Positions 12,791-26,209 of a stretch of 64,000 nt of DNA are shown here, piece by piece. Under the pieces are notes generated by a model that was not told the origin of the DNA, made no database searches, and saw nothing but the letters and a program-made list of their open reading frames with translations. Source of the DNA: Clusia tigrina (lineage: Eukaryota; Arthropoda; Insecta; Diptera; Clusiidae); contig OV050032.1 in assembly GCA_920105625.2 (NCBI GenBank), positions 101,540,542 through 101,604,541 of the forward strand. The letters are read 5' to 3'. Every line of letters begins with the position of its first letter. Positions within the stretch are counted from its first letter, which is position 1. Position numbers and translations under genes: made by a program.

Positions 12791-14940
12791 CAAAGTTTGC
12801 AACATACAAATGCTTGTAACTTTTTACTGGAGCGTCATAAAACCTTGAAATTTTGTAACAATGAAGTACCCGAGTCTCTTGTCAATTTAAGCTATCGCTC
12901 AAAGCTATGCTACCCTAGAGTCCCAAATCAAACACTGATAAAACTTCAAATGGCCCTAACTTCTATACGGTATGTCCTACACCTATCAGAGTTTGCAACA
13001 TACAAATGCTTGTAACTTTTTACTGGAGCGTCATAAAACCTTGAAATTTTGTAACAATAAAGTACTCGAGCCTCTTGTCAATTTAAGCCATCACTCAAAG
13101 CTATGCTAGCCTAGAGTCCCAAAACAAACACTGATAAAACTTCAAACGCCCCTAACTTCTTTACGGTACGTCCTACACCTATCAAAGTTGGCAACATTCA
13201 AATGCTTGTAACTTTTTACTGGAGCGTCATAAAACCTTGAAATTTTGTAACAATAAAGTACTCGAGCCTCTTGTCAATTTAAGCCATCGCTCAAAGCTAT
13301 GCTACCCTTGAGTCCCAAATCAAACACTGATAAAACTTCAAATGGCCCTAACTTCTATACGGTACGTCGTACACCTATCAAAGTTTGCAAAATACATATG
13401 CTTGTAACTCTTCACTGGAGCGCCATAAAACCTTAAAATTTTGTAACAATGAAGTACCCGAGCCTCTTGTCAATTTAAGCTATCGCTCAAAGCTATGCTA
13501 CCATTGAGTCCCAAATCAAACACTGATAAAACTTCAATTGGAACTAACTTCTTTACGGTACGCCCTACACCTATCAAAGTTTGCAACATACAAATGCTTG
13601 TAACTTTTCACTGGAGCGTCATAAAACCTTGAAATTTTGTAACAATAAAGTACCCGAGCCTCTTGTCAATTTAAGCTATCGCTCAAAGCTATGCTACCCT
13701 AGAGTCCCAAATCAAACACTGATAAAACTTCAATTGGCTCTAACTTCTATACGGTATGTCCTACACCTATCAAAGTTTGCAATATACAAATGCTTGTATC
13801 TTTTTACTGGAGCGTCATAAAACCTTGAAATTTTGTAACAATAAAGTACTCGAGCCTCTTGTCAATTTAGGCCATCGCTCAAAGCTATGCTACCCTTGAG
13901 TCCCAAATCAAACACTGATAAAACTTCAAATGGCCCTAACTTCTATACGGTACGTCCTACACCTATCAAAGCTTGCAACATACAAATGCTTGTAACTTTT
14001 TACTGGAGCGTCATAAAACTTTGAAATTTTGTAACAATAAAGTACTCGAGCCTCTTGTCAATTTAAGCTATCGCTCAAAACTATGCTACCATTGAGTCCC
14101 AAATCAAACACTGATAAAACTTCAAATGGTCCTAACTTCTATACGGTACGTCCTACACCTATCAAAGTTTGCTACATACAAATGCTTGTAACTTTTTACT
14201 GGAGCGTCATAAAACCTTGAAATTTTGTAACAATAAAGTACTCGAGCCTCTTGTCAATTTAAGCTATCGCTCAAAGCTATGCTACCCTTGAGTCCCAAAT
14301 CAAACACTCATAAAACTTCAAACGCCCCTAACTTCTTTACGGTACGTCCTACACCTATAAAAGTTTGCAACATACAAATGCTTATAACTTTTTACTGGAG
14401 CGTCAAAAAACCTTGAAATTTTGTAACAATAAAGTATTCGAGCCTCTTGTCAATTTAAGCTATCGCTCAAAGCTATGCTACCCTTGAGTCCCAAATCAAA
14501 CACTGATAAAACTTCAAACGCCCCTAACTTCTTTACGGTACGTCCAACACCTATCAAAGTTTGCAACATACAAATGATTGTAACTTTTTACTGGAGCGTC
14601 ATAAAACCTTGAAATGTTGTAACAATAAAGTACTCGAGCATCTTGTCAATTTAAGTTATCGCTCAAAGCTATGCTTCCCTAGAGTCCCAAATCAAACACT
14701 GATAAAACTTCAAATAGCCCTAACTTCTATACGGTACGTCCTACACCTCTCAAAGTTTGCAACATTCAAATGCTTGTAACTTTTTACTGGAGCGTCATAA
14801 AACCTTGAAATTTTGTAACAATAAAGTACTCGAGCCTCTTGTCAATTTAAGCTATCGCTCAAAGCTAGCTACCCTTGAGTCTTAAATCAAACACTGATAA
14901 AACTTTAAATGGCTCTAACTTCTATACGGTACGTCCTACA
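12560..14940. repeat. Segmental duplicate, partner at 22.75-25.47 kb
   Basis: The offset is 10,184 at the left end, 10,381 at the shared rare GCTATGCTAGCCTAG (near 13.1 and 23.5 kb), and 10,529 further right (TTTTCACTGG, AATATAC, AAGCTTGC, GCTACATAC, CTTATAAC and CAAATGATTG monomers in the same order). The offset steps correspond to one 197-bp and one 148-bp extra monomer in the right-hand copy, at about 23.2-23.7 kb. Confidence 0.8.
12644..12790. repeat. Short monomer 8, 147 bp, GCTACATAC head
   Basis: The head has GCTACATAC and CTTCTAAC; the tail is of the common GGTACGTCC form. Partner at 22828. Confidence 0.95.
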
Positions 14941-15139
14941 CCTATCAAAGTTTGCAACATACAAATGCTTGTAACTTTTTACTGGAGCGTCATAAAACCT
15001 TGAAATTTTGTAACAATAAAGTACTCGAGGCTCTTGTTAATTTAAGCCATCGCTCAAAGCTATGCTACCCTTGGGTCCCAAATCAAACACTGATAAAACT
15101 TCAAATGGCCCTAACTTCTATACGGTACGTCGTAAGCCT

Positions 15140-18100
15140 ATCAAAGTTTGCAACATACAAATGCTTGTAACTTTTTACTGGAGCGTCATAAAACCTTGAA
15201 ATTTTGTAACAATAAAGTACTCGAGCCTCTTGTCAATTTAAGCTATCGCTCAAAGCTATGCTACCCTAGAGTCCCAAATCAAACACTAATAAAACTTCAA
15301 ACGCCCCTAACTTCTATACGGTACGTCCTACACCTATCAAAGTTTGCAACATACAAATGCTTGTAACTTTTTACTGGAGCGTCATAGAACCTTGAAATTT
15401 TGTAACAATAAAGTACCCGAGCCTCTTGTCAATTTAAGTTATCGCTCAAAGCTATGCTACCCTAGAGTCCCAAATCAAACACTGATAAAACTTCAAACGC
15501 CCCTAACTTCTTTACGGTACTTCCTACACCTATCAAATTTTGCAACATTCAAATGCTTGTAACTTTTTACTGGAGCGTCATAAAATCTTGAAATTTTGTA
15601 ACAATAAAGTACACGAGCCTCTTGTCAATTTAAGCCATCGCTCAAAGCTATGCTACCCTAGAGTCCCAAATCAAACACTGATAAAACTTCAAATGGCCCT
15701 AACTTCTTTACGGTACGTCCTACACCTGTCAAAGTTTGCAACATTAAAATTTTGTAACTTTTTACTGGAGCGTCATAAAACCTTGAAATTTTGTAACAAT
15801 AAAGTACTCGAGCCTCTTGTCAATTTAAGCTATGGCTCAAAGCTATGCTAAACTTGAGTCTTAAATCAAACACTGATAAAACTTCAAATGCCCCTAACTT
15901 TTTTACGGTACGCCCTACACCTATCAAAGTTTACAACATACAAATGCTTGTAACTTTTTACTGGAGCGTCCTAAAACCTTGAAATTTTGTAACAATAAAG
16001 TACTCGAGCCTCTTGTCAATTTAAGCCATCGCTCAAAGCTATGCTACCCTTGAGTCCCAAATCAAACACTGATAAAACTTCAAACGCCCCTAACTTCTTT
16101 ACGGTACGTCCTACACCTATCAAAGTTGGCAACATTCAAATGCTTGTATCTTTTTACTGGAGCGTCATAAAACCTTGAAATTTTGTAACAATAAAGTATC
16201 CGAGCCTCTTGTCAATTTAAGCCATTGCTCAAAGCTATGCTACCCTTGAGTCCCAAATCAAGCACTGAAAAAATTTCAAATGGCCCTAACTTCTATACGG
16301 TGCATCCTACACCTATCAAAGTTTGCAACATACAAATGCTTGTAACTTTTTACTGGAGCGTCATAAAACCTTGAAATTTTGTAACAATAAAGTACTCGAG
16401 CCTCTTGTCAATTTAAGCCATCGCTCAAAGCTATGCTACCCTTGAGTCCCAAATCAAACACTGATAAAACTTCAAACGCCCCTAACTTCTTTACGGTACG
16501 TCCTACACCTATCAAAGTTTGCAACATTCAAATGCTTGTAACTTTTTACTGGAGCGTCATAAAACCTTAAAATTTTGTAACAATAAAGTACTGGAGCCTC
16601 TTGTCAATTTAAGCTATCGCTCAAAGCTATTCTACCCTAGAGTCCCAAATCAAACACTGATAAAACTTCAAACGCCCCTAACTTCTTTACGGTACGTCCT
16701 ACACCTATCAAAGTTTGCAACATACAAATGCTTGTAACTTTTTACTGGAGCGTCATAAAACCTTGAAATTTTGTAACAATAAAGTACTCGACCCTCTTGT
16801 AAATTTAAGTTATCGCTCAAAGCTATGCTACCCTAGAGTCCCAAATCAAACACTGATAAAACTTCAAATGGCCCTAACTTCTTTACGGTACGTCCTACAC
16901 CTATCAAAGTTGGCAACATTCAAATGCTTGTAACTTTTTATTGGAGCTTCATAAAACCTTGAAATTTTGTAACAATAAAGTACTCGAGCCTCTTGTCAAT
17001 TTAAGCTATCTCTCAAAGCTAGCTACCCTTGAGTCTTAAATCAAACACTGATAAAACTTCAAATGGCCCTAACTTCTATACGGTACGTCCTACACCTATC
17101 AAAGTTTGCAACTTACAAATGCTTGTAACTTTTTACTGGAGCGTCATAAAACCTTGAAATTTTGTAACAATGAAGCACTCGAGCCTCTTGTCAATTTAAG
17201 CCATCGCTCAAAGCTATGCTACCCTAGAGTCCCAAATAAAACACTGATAAAACTTCAAACGCCCCTAACTTCTTTACGGCACGTCTTACACCTATCAAAG
17301 TTTGCAACATACAAATGCTTGTAACTTTTTACTGGAGCATCCTAAAGCCATCGCTCAAAGCTATGCTACCCTTGAGTCCCAAATCAAACACTGATAAAAC
17401 TTCAAATGGCCCTAACTTCTATACGGTACGTCCTACACCTATCAAAGTTTGCAACATACAAATGCTTGTAACTTTTTACTGGAGCGTCATAAAACCTTGA
17501 ACTTTTGTAACAATAAAGTACCCGAGCCTCTAGTCAATTTAAGCTATCGCTCAAAGCTATGGTACCCTAGAGTCCCAAATCAAACACTGAGAAAACTTCA
17601 AATGGCCCTAACTTCTATACGGTACGTCCTACACCTATCAAAGTTTGCAACATACAAATGCTTGTAATTTTTACTGGAGCGTCATAAAACCTTGAAATTT
17701 TGTAACAATGAAGTACCCGAGCCTCTTGTCAAGTTAAGTTATCGCTCAAAGCTATGCTACCCTAGAGTCCCAAATCAAATACTGATAAAATTTCAAACGC
17801 CCCGAACTTCTTTACGGTACGTCCTACACGTATCATAGTTTGCAACATTCAAATGCTTGTAACTTTTACTGGAGCGTCATAAAACCTTGAAATTTTTTAA
17901 CAATAAAGTACTGGAGCCTCTTGTCAATTTAAGCTATCGCTCAAAGCTATGCTACCCTAGAGTCCCAAATCAAACACTGATAAAACTTCAAACGCCCCTA
18001 ACTTCTTTACGGTACGTCCTACACCTATCAAAATTTGCAACATACAAATGCTTGTAACTTTTTACTGGAGCGTCATAAAACCTTGAAATTTCGTAACAAT

Positions 18101-18550
18101 AAAGTACTCGACCCGCTTGTTAATTTAAGTTATCGCTCAAAGCTATGCTACCCTAGAGTCCCAAATCAAACACTGATAAAACTTCAAATGGCCCTAACTT
18201 CTTTACGGTACGTCCTACACCTATCAAAGTTGGCAACATACAAATGCTAGTAACTTTTTACTGGAGCGTCCAAAAACCTTGAAATTTTGTAACAATAAAG
18301 TACTCGAGCCTCTTGTCAATTTAAGCTATCGCTTAAAGCTATGCTACCCTAGAGTCCCAAATCAAACACTGATAAAACTTCAAACGCCCCTAACTTCTAT
18401 ACGGTACGTCCTACACCTATCAAAGTTTGCAACATACAAATGCTTGTAACTTTTGACTGGAGCGTTATAAAACCTTGAAATTTTGTAACAATAAAGTACC
18501 CGAGCCTCTTGTCAATTTAAGTTATCGCTCAAAGCTATGCTACCCTAGAG
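15140..18550. repeat. Segmental duplicate of 1.4-4.6 kb
   Basis: This is the right-hand partner of the 1.4-4.6 kb block. Differences visible by eye include one T fewer in CATTAAAATTTTG near 15745, AGCACTGAAAAAATT at 16.26 kb, and ACCCGCTTG where the partner has ACCCTCTTG near 18.11 kb. The many shared rare variants make independent origin unlikely. Confidence 0.85.
17296..17442. repeat. Short monomer 9, 147 bp
   Basis: Partner of the copy at 3142 at offset 14,154. The left neighbour has ACGTCTTACACC, a private change. Confidence 0.95.
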
Positions 18551-18599
18551 TCCCAAATCAAACGCTGATAAAACTTCAAATGGCCCTAACTTCTTTACG

Positions 18600-19890
18600 G
18601 TACGTCCTACACCTATCAAAGTTGGCAACATTCAAATGCTTGTATCTTTTTACTGGAGCGTCATAAAACCTTTAAATTTTGTAACAATAAAGTACCCGAG
18701 CCTCTTGTCAATTTAAGCCATCGCTCAAAGCTATGCTACCCTTGAGTCCCAAATCAAACACTGATAAAACTTCAAATGGCCCTAACTTCTATACGGTACA
18801 TCCTACACCTATCAAAGTTTGCAACATACAAATGCTTGTAACTTTTTACTGGAGCGTCATAAAACCTTGAAATTTTGTAACAATAAAGTACTCGAGCCTC
18901 TTGTCAATTTAAGCCATCGCTCAAAGCTATGCTACCCTTGAGTCCCAAATTAAACACTGATAAAACTTCAAACGCCCCTAACTTCTTTACGGTACGTCCT
19001 ACACCTATCAAAGTTTGCAACATTAAAATGCTTGTAACTTTTTACTGGAGCGTCATAAAACCTTGAAATTTGGTAACAATAAAGTACTCGACCCTCTTGT
19101 CAATTTAAGTTATCGCTCAAAGCTATGCTACCCTAGAGTCCCAAATCAAACACTGATAAAACTTCAAATGGCCCTAACTTCTTTACGGTACGTCCTACAC
19201 CTATCAAAGTTGGCAACATTCAAATGCTTGTAACTTTTTACTGGAGCGTCATAAAACCTTGAAATTTTGTAACAATAAAGTACTCGAGCCTCTTGTCAAT
19301 TTAAGCTATCGCTCAAAGCTAGCTACCCTTGAGTCTTAAATCAAACACTGATAAAACTTCAAATGGCCCTAACTTCTATACGGTACGTCCTACACCTATC
19401 AAAGTTTGCAACATACAAATGCTTGTAACTTTTTACTGGAGCGTCATAAAACCTTGAAGTTTTGTAACAATGAAGTACTCGAGCCTCTTGTCAATTTAAG
19501 CCATCGCTCAAAGCTACGCTACCCTAGAGTCCCAAATAAAACACTGATAAAACTTCAAACGCCCCTAACTTCTTTACGGTACGTCCTACACCTATCAAAG
19601 TTTGCAACATACAAATGCTTGTAACTTTTTACTGGAGCATCCTAAAGCCATCGCTCAAAGCTATGCTACCCTTGAGTCCCAAATCAAACACTGATAAAAC
19701 TTCAAATGGCCCTAACTTCTATACGGTACGGCCTACACCTATCAAAGTTTGCAACATACAAATGCTTGTAACTTTTTACTGGAGCGTCATAAAACCTTGA
19801 AATTTTGTAACAATGAAGTACCCGAGCCTCTTGTCAATTTAAGCTATCGCTCAAAGCTATGCTACCCTAGAGTCCCAAATCAAACACTGA
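18600..19890. repeat. Left copy of a 1,910-bp-offset duplication
   Basis: ACCTTTAAATTTTG (18669), AATTTGGTAAC (19069), the AGCTAGCT monomer, CTTGAAGTTTTG, AAAGCTACGCTACCC and the short monomer 19596-19742 all recur 1,910 bp downstream. Just left of this block the GAGCGTTATAAAACC and AAACGCTGATAAAAC monomers recur at 1,520 bp instead, so the left copy has lost about 390 bp (two monomers) at a join near 18.6 kb. Confidence 0.85.
19596..19742. repeat. Short monomer 10, 147 bp
   Basis: Canonical junction, GGTACGGCC tail. It lies within the 1,910-bp-offset duplication. Confidence 0.95.
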
Positions 19891-20509
19891 TAAAACTTCA
19901 AACGCCCCTAACTTCTATACGGTACGTCCTACACCTATCAAAGTTTGCAACATACAAATGCTTGTAACTTTTGACTGGAGCGTTATAAAACCTTGAAATT
20001 TTGTAACAATAAAGTACCCGAGCCTCTTGTCAATTTAAGTTATCGCTCAAAGCTATGCTACCCTAGAGTCCCAAATCAAACGCTGATAAAACTTCAAATG
20101 GCCCTAACTTCTTTACGGTACGTTCTACACCTGTCAAAGTTTGCAACATTCAAATGCTTGTAACTTTTTACTGGAGCGTCATAAAACCTTGAAATTTTGT
20201 AACAATAAAGTACTCGAGCCTCTTGTCAATTTAAGCTATCGCTCAAAGGTATGCTACCCTTGAGTCTTAAATCAAACACTGATAAAACTTCAAATGCCCC
20301 TAACTTTTTTACGGTACGTCCTACACCTATCAAAGTTTGCAACATACAAATGTTTGTAACTTTTTACTGGAGCGTCCTAAAACCTTGAAATTTTGTAACA
20401 ATAAAGTACTCGAGCCTCTTGTCAATTTAAGCCATCGATCAAAGCTATGCTACCCTTGAGTCCCAAATCAAACACTGATAAAACTTCAAACGCCCCTAAC
20501 TTCTTTACG

Positions 20510-21800
20510 GTACGTCCTACACCTATCAAAGTTGGCAACATTCAAATGCTTGTATCTTTTTACTGGAGCGTCATAAAACCTTTAAATTTTGTAACAATAA
20601 AGTACCCGAGCCTCTTGTCAATTTAAGCCATCGCTCAAAGCTATGCTACCCTTGAGTCCCAAATCAAACACTGATAAAACTTCAAATGGCCCTAACTTCT
20701 ATACGGTACATCCTACACCTATCAAAGTTTGCAACATACAAATGCTTGTAACTTTTTACTGGAGCGTCATAAAACCTTGAAATTTTGTAACAATAAAGTA
20801 CTCGAGCCTCTTGTCAATTTAAGCCATCGCTCAAAGCTATGCTACCCTTGAGTCCCAAATTAAACACTGATAAAACTTCAAAAGCCCCTAACTTCTTTAC
20901 GGTACGTCCTACACCTATCAAAGTTTGCAACATTAAAATGCTTGTAACTTTTTACTGGAGCGTCATAAAACCTTGAAATTTGGTAACAATAAAGTACTCG
21001 ACCCTCTTGTCAATTTAAGTTATCGCTCAAAGCTATGCTACCCTAGAGTCCCAAATCAAACACTGATAAAACTTCAAATGGCCCTAACTTCTTTACGGTA
21101 CGTCCTACACCTATCAAAGTTGGCAACATTCAAATGCTTGTAACTTTTTACTGGAGCGTCATAAAACCTTGAAATTTTGTAACAATGAAGTACTCGAGCC
21201 TCTTGTCAATTTAAGCTATCGCTCAAAGCTAGCTACCCTTGAGTCTTAAATCAAACACTGATAAAACTTCAAATGGCCCTAACTTCTATACGGTACGTCC
21301 TACACCTATCAAAGTTTGCAACATACAAATGCTTGTAACTTTTTACTGGAGCGTCATAAATTCTTGAAGTTTTGTAACAATGAAGTACTCGAGCCTCTTG
21401 TCAATTTAAGCCATCGCTCAAAGCTACGCTACCCTAGAGTCCCAAATAAAACACTGATAAAACTTCAAACGCCCCTAACTTCTTTACGGTACGTCCTACA
21501 CCTATCAAAGTTTGCAACATACAAATGCTTGTAACTTTTTACTGGAGCATCCTAAAGCCATCGCTCAAAGCTATGCTACCCTTGAGTCCCAAATCAAACA
21601 CTGATAAAACTTCAAATGGCCCTAACTTCTATACGGTACGGCCTACACCTATCAAAGTTTGCAACATACAAATGCTTGTAACTTTTTACTGGAGCGTCAT
21701 AAAACCTTGAAATTTTGTAACAATGAAGTACCCGAGCCTCTTGTCAATTTAAGCTATCGCTCAAAGCTATGCTACCCTAGAGTTCCAAATCAAACACTGA
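20510..21800. repeat. Right copy of the 1,910-bp-offset duplication
   Basis: It is nearly identical to 18600-19890. Differences seen are AAAGCCCCTA at 20881, CAATGAAG at 21184 and AAATTCTTGAAG near 21358. The similarity ends near 21800, where the copies carry ATGGCC and ACGCCC forms respectively. Confidence 0.85.
21506..21652. repeat. Short monomer 11, 147 bp
   Basis: The 1,910-bp-offset partner of the copy at 19596. Confidence 0.95.
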
Positions 21801-22827
21801 TAAAACTTCAAATGGCCCTAACTTCTATACGGTATGTCCTACACCTATCAAAGTTGGCAACATTCAAATGCTTGTAACTTTTTACTGGAGCGTCATAAAA
21901 CCTTGAAATTTTGTAACAATAAAGTACTCGAGCCTCTTGTCAATTTATGCCATCGCTCAAAGCTATGCTACCCTTGAGTCCCAAATCAAACACTGATAAA
22001 ACTTCAAATGGTTCTAACTTCTATACGGTACGTCGTACACCTATCAAAGTTTGCAACATACATATGCTTGTAACTTTTTACTGGAGCGCCATAAAACCTT
22101 AAAATTTTGTAACAATGAAGTACCCGAGCCTCTTGTCAATTTAAGCTATCGCTCAAAGCTATGCTACCATTGAGTCCCAAATCAAACACTGATAAAACTT
22201 CAATTGGCCCTAACTTCTTTACGGTACGTCCTACACCTATCAAAGTTTGCAACATACAAATGCTTGTAACTTTTCACTGGAGCGTCATAAAACCTTGAAA
22301 TTTTGTAACAATAAAGTACCCGAGCCTCTTGTCAATTTAAGCTATCGCTCAAAGCTATGCTTCCCTAGAGTCCCAAATCAAACACTGATAAAACTTCAAT
22401 TGGCCCTAACTTCTATACGGTATGTCCTACACCTATCAAAGTTTGCAATATACAAATGCTTGTATCTTTTTACTGGAGCGTCATAAAACCTTGAAATTTT
22501 GTAACAATAAAGTACTCGAGCCTCTTGTCAATTTAGGCCATCGCTCAAAGCTATGCTACCCTTGAGTCCCAAATCAAACACTGATAAAACTTCAAATGGC
22601 CCTAACTTCTATACGGTACGTCCTACACCTATCAAAGCTTGCAACATACAAATGCTTGTAACTTTTTACTGGAGCGTCATAAAACTTTGAAATTTGTAAC
22701 AATAAAGTACTCGAGCCTCTTGTCAATTTAAGCTATCGCTCAAAACTATGCTACCATTGAGTCCCAAATCAACCACTGATAAAACTTCAAATGGTCCTAA
22801 CTTCTATACGGTACGTCCTACACCTAT

Positions 22828-22974
22828 CAAAGTTTGCTACATACAAATGCTTCTAACTTTTTACTGGAGCATCCTAAAGCCATCGCACAAAGCTATGCTA
22901 CCCTTGAGTCCCAAATCAAACACTGATAAAACTTCAAATGGCCCTAACTTCTATACGGTACGTCCTACACCTAT
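22828..22974. repeat. Short monomer 12, 147 bp, GCTACATAC head
   Basis: Partner of the copy at 12644. It carries CATCGCACAAAG, shared only with the next short monomer. Confidence 0.95.
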
Positions 22975-23563
22975 CAAAGTTTGCAACATACAAATGCTTG
23001 TAACTTTTTACTGGAGCGTCATAAAACCTTGAAATTTTGTAACAATGAAGTACCCGAGCCTCTTGTCAATTTTAGCTATCGCTCAAAGCTATGCTACCCT
23101 AGAGTCCCAAATCAAACACTGATAAAACTTCAAATGGCCCTAACTTCTATACGGTATGTCCTACACCTATCAGAGTTTGCAACATACAAATGCTTGTAAC
23201 TTTTTACTGGAGCGTCATAAAACTTTGAAATTTTGTAACAATAAAGTACTCGAGCCTCTTGTCAATTTAGGCCATCGTTCAAAGCTATGCTACCCTTGAG
23301 TCCCAAATCAAACACTGATAAAACTTCAAACGCCCCTAACTTATTTACGGTACGTCCTACACCTATCAAAGTTGTGCAACATTCAAATGCTTGTAACTTT
23401 TTACTGGAGCGTCATAAAACCTTGAAATTTTGTAACAATAAAGTACTCGAGCCTCTTGGCAATTTAAGCCATCACTCAAAGCTATGCTAGCCTAGAGTCC
23501 CAAAACAAACACTGATAAAACTTCAAACGCCCCTAACTTATTTACGGTACGTCCTACACCTAT

Positions 23564-23711
23564 CAAAGTTGTGCAACATTCAAATGCTTCTAACTTTTTA
23601 CTGGAGCATCCTAAAGCCATCGCACAAAGCTATGCTACCCTTGAGTCCCAAATCAAACACTGATAAAACTTCAAATGGCCCTAACTTCTATACGGTACGT
23701 CCTACACCTAT
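23564..23711. repeat. Short monomer 13, 148 bp
   Basis: Same 49-bp deletion, with one extra base in TTGTGCAAC at the head. It shares CTTCTAAC and CATCGCACAAAG with the copy at 22828, so it is probably a recent hybrid of that copy with a TTGTGCAAC monomer. Confidence 0.93.
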
Positions 23712-25083
23712 CAAAGTTGGCAACATTCAAATGCTTGTAACTTTTTACGGGAGCGTCATAAAACCTTGAAATTTTGTAAGAATAAAGTACTCGAGCCTCT
23801 TGTCAATTTAAGCCATCGCTCAAAGCTATGCTACCCTTGAGTCCCAAATCAAACACTGATAAAACTTCAAATGGCCCTAACTTCTATACGGTACGTCGTA
23901 CACCTATCAAAGTTTGCAACATACATATGCTTGTAACTTTTTACTGGAGCGCCATAAAACCTTAAAATTTTGTAACAATGAAGTACCCGAGCCTCTTGTC
24001 AATTTAAGCTATCGCTCAAAGCTATGCTACTATTGAGTCCCAAATCAAACACTGATAAAACTTCAATTGGCCCTAACTTCTTTACGGTACGCCCTACACC
24101 TATCAAAGTTTGCAACATACAAATGCTTGTAACTTTTCACTGGAGCGTCATAAAACCTTGAAATTTTGTAACAATAAAGTACCCGAGCCTCTTGTCAATT
24201 TAAGCTATCGCTCAAAGCTATGCTACCCTAGAGTCCCAAATCAAACACTGATAAAACTTCAATTGGCTCTAACTTCTATACGGTATGTCCTACACCTATC
24301 AAAGTTTGCAATATACAAATGCTTGTATCTTTTTACTGGAGCGTCATAAAACCTTGAAATTTTGTAACAATAAAGTACTCGAGCCTCTTGTCAATTTAGG
24401 CCATCGCTCAAAGCTATGCTACCCTTGAGTCCCAAATCAAACACTGATAAAACTTCAAATGGCCCTAACTTCTATACGGTACGTCCTACACCTATCAAAG
24501 CTTGCAACATACAAATGCTTGTAACTTTTTACTGGAGCGTCATAAAACTTTGAAATTTTGTAACAATAAAGTACTCGAGCCTCTTGTCAATTTAAGCTAT
24601 CGCTCAAAACTATGCTACCATTGAGTCCCAAATCAAACACTGATAAAACTTCAAATGGTCCTAACTTCTATACGGTACGTCCTACACCTATCAAAGTTTG
24701 CTACATACAAATGCTTGTAACTTTTTACTGGAGCGTCATAAAACCATGAAATTTTGTAACAATAAAGTACTCGAGCCTCTTGTCAATTTAAGTTATCGCT
24801 CAAAGCTATGCTACCCTTGAGTCCCAAATCAAACACTCATAAAACTTCAAACGCCCCTAACTTCTTTACGGTACGTCCTACACCTATCAAAGTTTGCAAC
24901 ATACAAATGCTTATAACTTTTTACTGGAGCGTCAAAAAACCTTGAAATTTTGTAACAATAAAGTATTCGAGCCTCTTGTCAATTTAAGCTATCGCTCAAA
25001 GCTATGCTACCCTTGAGTCCCAAATCAAACACTGATAAAACTTCAAACGCCCCTAACTTCTTTACGGTACGTCCAACACCTAT

Positions 25084-26209
25084 CAAAGTTTGCAACATAC
25101 AAATGATTGTAACTTTTTACTGGAGCGTCATAAAACCTTGAAATGTTGTAACAATAAAGTACTCGAGCATCTTGTCAATTTAAGTTATCGCTCAAAGCTA
25201 TGCTTCCCTAGAGTCCCAAATCAAACACTGATAAAACTTCAAATAGCCCTAACTTCTATACGGTACGTCCTACACCTCTCAAAGTTTGCAACATTCAAAT
25301 GCTTGTAACTTCTTACTGGAGCGTCATAAAACCTTGAAATTTTGTAACAATAAAGTACTCGAGCCTCTTGTCAATTTAAGCTATCGCTCAAAGCTAGCTA
25401 CCCTTGAGTCTTAAATCAAACACTGATAAAACTTCAAATGGCCCTAACTTCTATACGGTACGTCCTACACCTATCAAAGTTTGCAACATACAAATGCTTG
25501 TAACTTTTTACTGGAGCGTCATAAAACCTTGAAATTTTGTAACAATGAAGTACTCGAGCCTCTTGTCGATTTAAGCAATCGCTCAAAGCTATGCTACCCT
25601 AGAGTCCCAAATAAAACACTCATAAAACTTCAAACGCCCCTAACTTCTGAACGGTACGTCCTACACCTATCAAAGTTTGCAACATATAAATGCTTGTAAC
25701 TTTTTACTGGAGCATCCTAAAGCGATCGCTCAAAGCTATGCTACCCTTGAGTCCCAAATCAAACACTGATAAAACTTCAATTGGCCCTAACTTCTTTACG
25801 GTACGTCCTACACCTATCAAAGTTTGCAACATACAAATGCTTGTAACTTTTCACTGGAGCGTCATAAAACCTTGAAATTTTGTAACAATAAAGTACCCGA
25901 GCCTCTTGTCAATTTAAGCTATCGCTCAAAGCTATGCTACCCTTGAGTTCCAAATCAAACACTCATAAAACTTCAAACGCCCCTAACTTCTTTACGGTAC
26001 GTCCTACACCTATCAAAGTTTGCAACATACAAATGCTTATAACTTTTTACTGGAGCGTCAAAAAACCTTGAAATTTTGTAACAATAAAGTATTCGAGCCT
26101 CTTGTCAATTTAAGCTATCGCTCAAAGCTATGCTACCCTTGAGTCCCAAATCAAACACTGATAAAACTTCAAACGCCCCTAACTTCTTTACGGTACGTCC
26201 AACACCTAT
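25084..26209. repeat. 1,126-bp HOR, unit 1
   Basis: It has six monomers of 196, 195, 196, 147, 196 and 196 bp. The first carries CAAATGATTG, GAAATGTTG, GAGCATCTTG and TGCTTCCC; the second AGCTAGCT; the third GAAGTACTC with AAATAAAAC; the fourth is the short monomer with AGCGATCGCT; the fifth TTTTCACTGG; the sixth CTTATAAC with GTATTCGAG. The order repeats exactly in the next unit. Confidence 0.93.
25671..25817. repeat. Short monomer 14, 147 bp, AGCGATCGCT
   Basis: A C-to-G change just right of the deletion junction makes a 10-bp perfect palindrome at 25721-25730. Fourth monomer of HOR unit 1. Confidence 0.95.

Larger units (their letters stand above)
22745..25470. repeat. Segmental duplicate of 12.5-14.9 kb, two extra monomers
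   Basis: This is the right-hand partner of the 12.5-14.9 kb block. It contains an additional pair near 23367-23711: a TTGTGCAAC-type monomer and a 148-bp short monomer that begins with the same TTGTGCAAC insertion. It leads directly into the 1,126-bp HOR series that starts at 25084. Confidence 0.8.
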
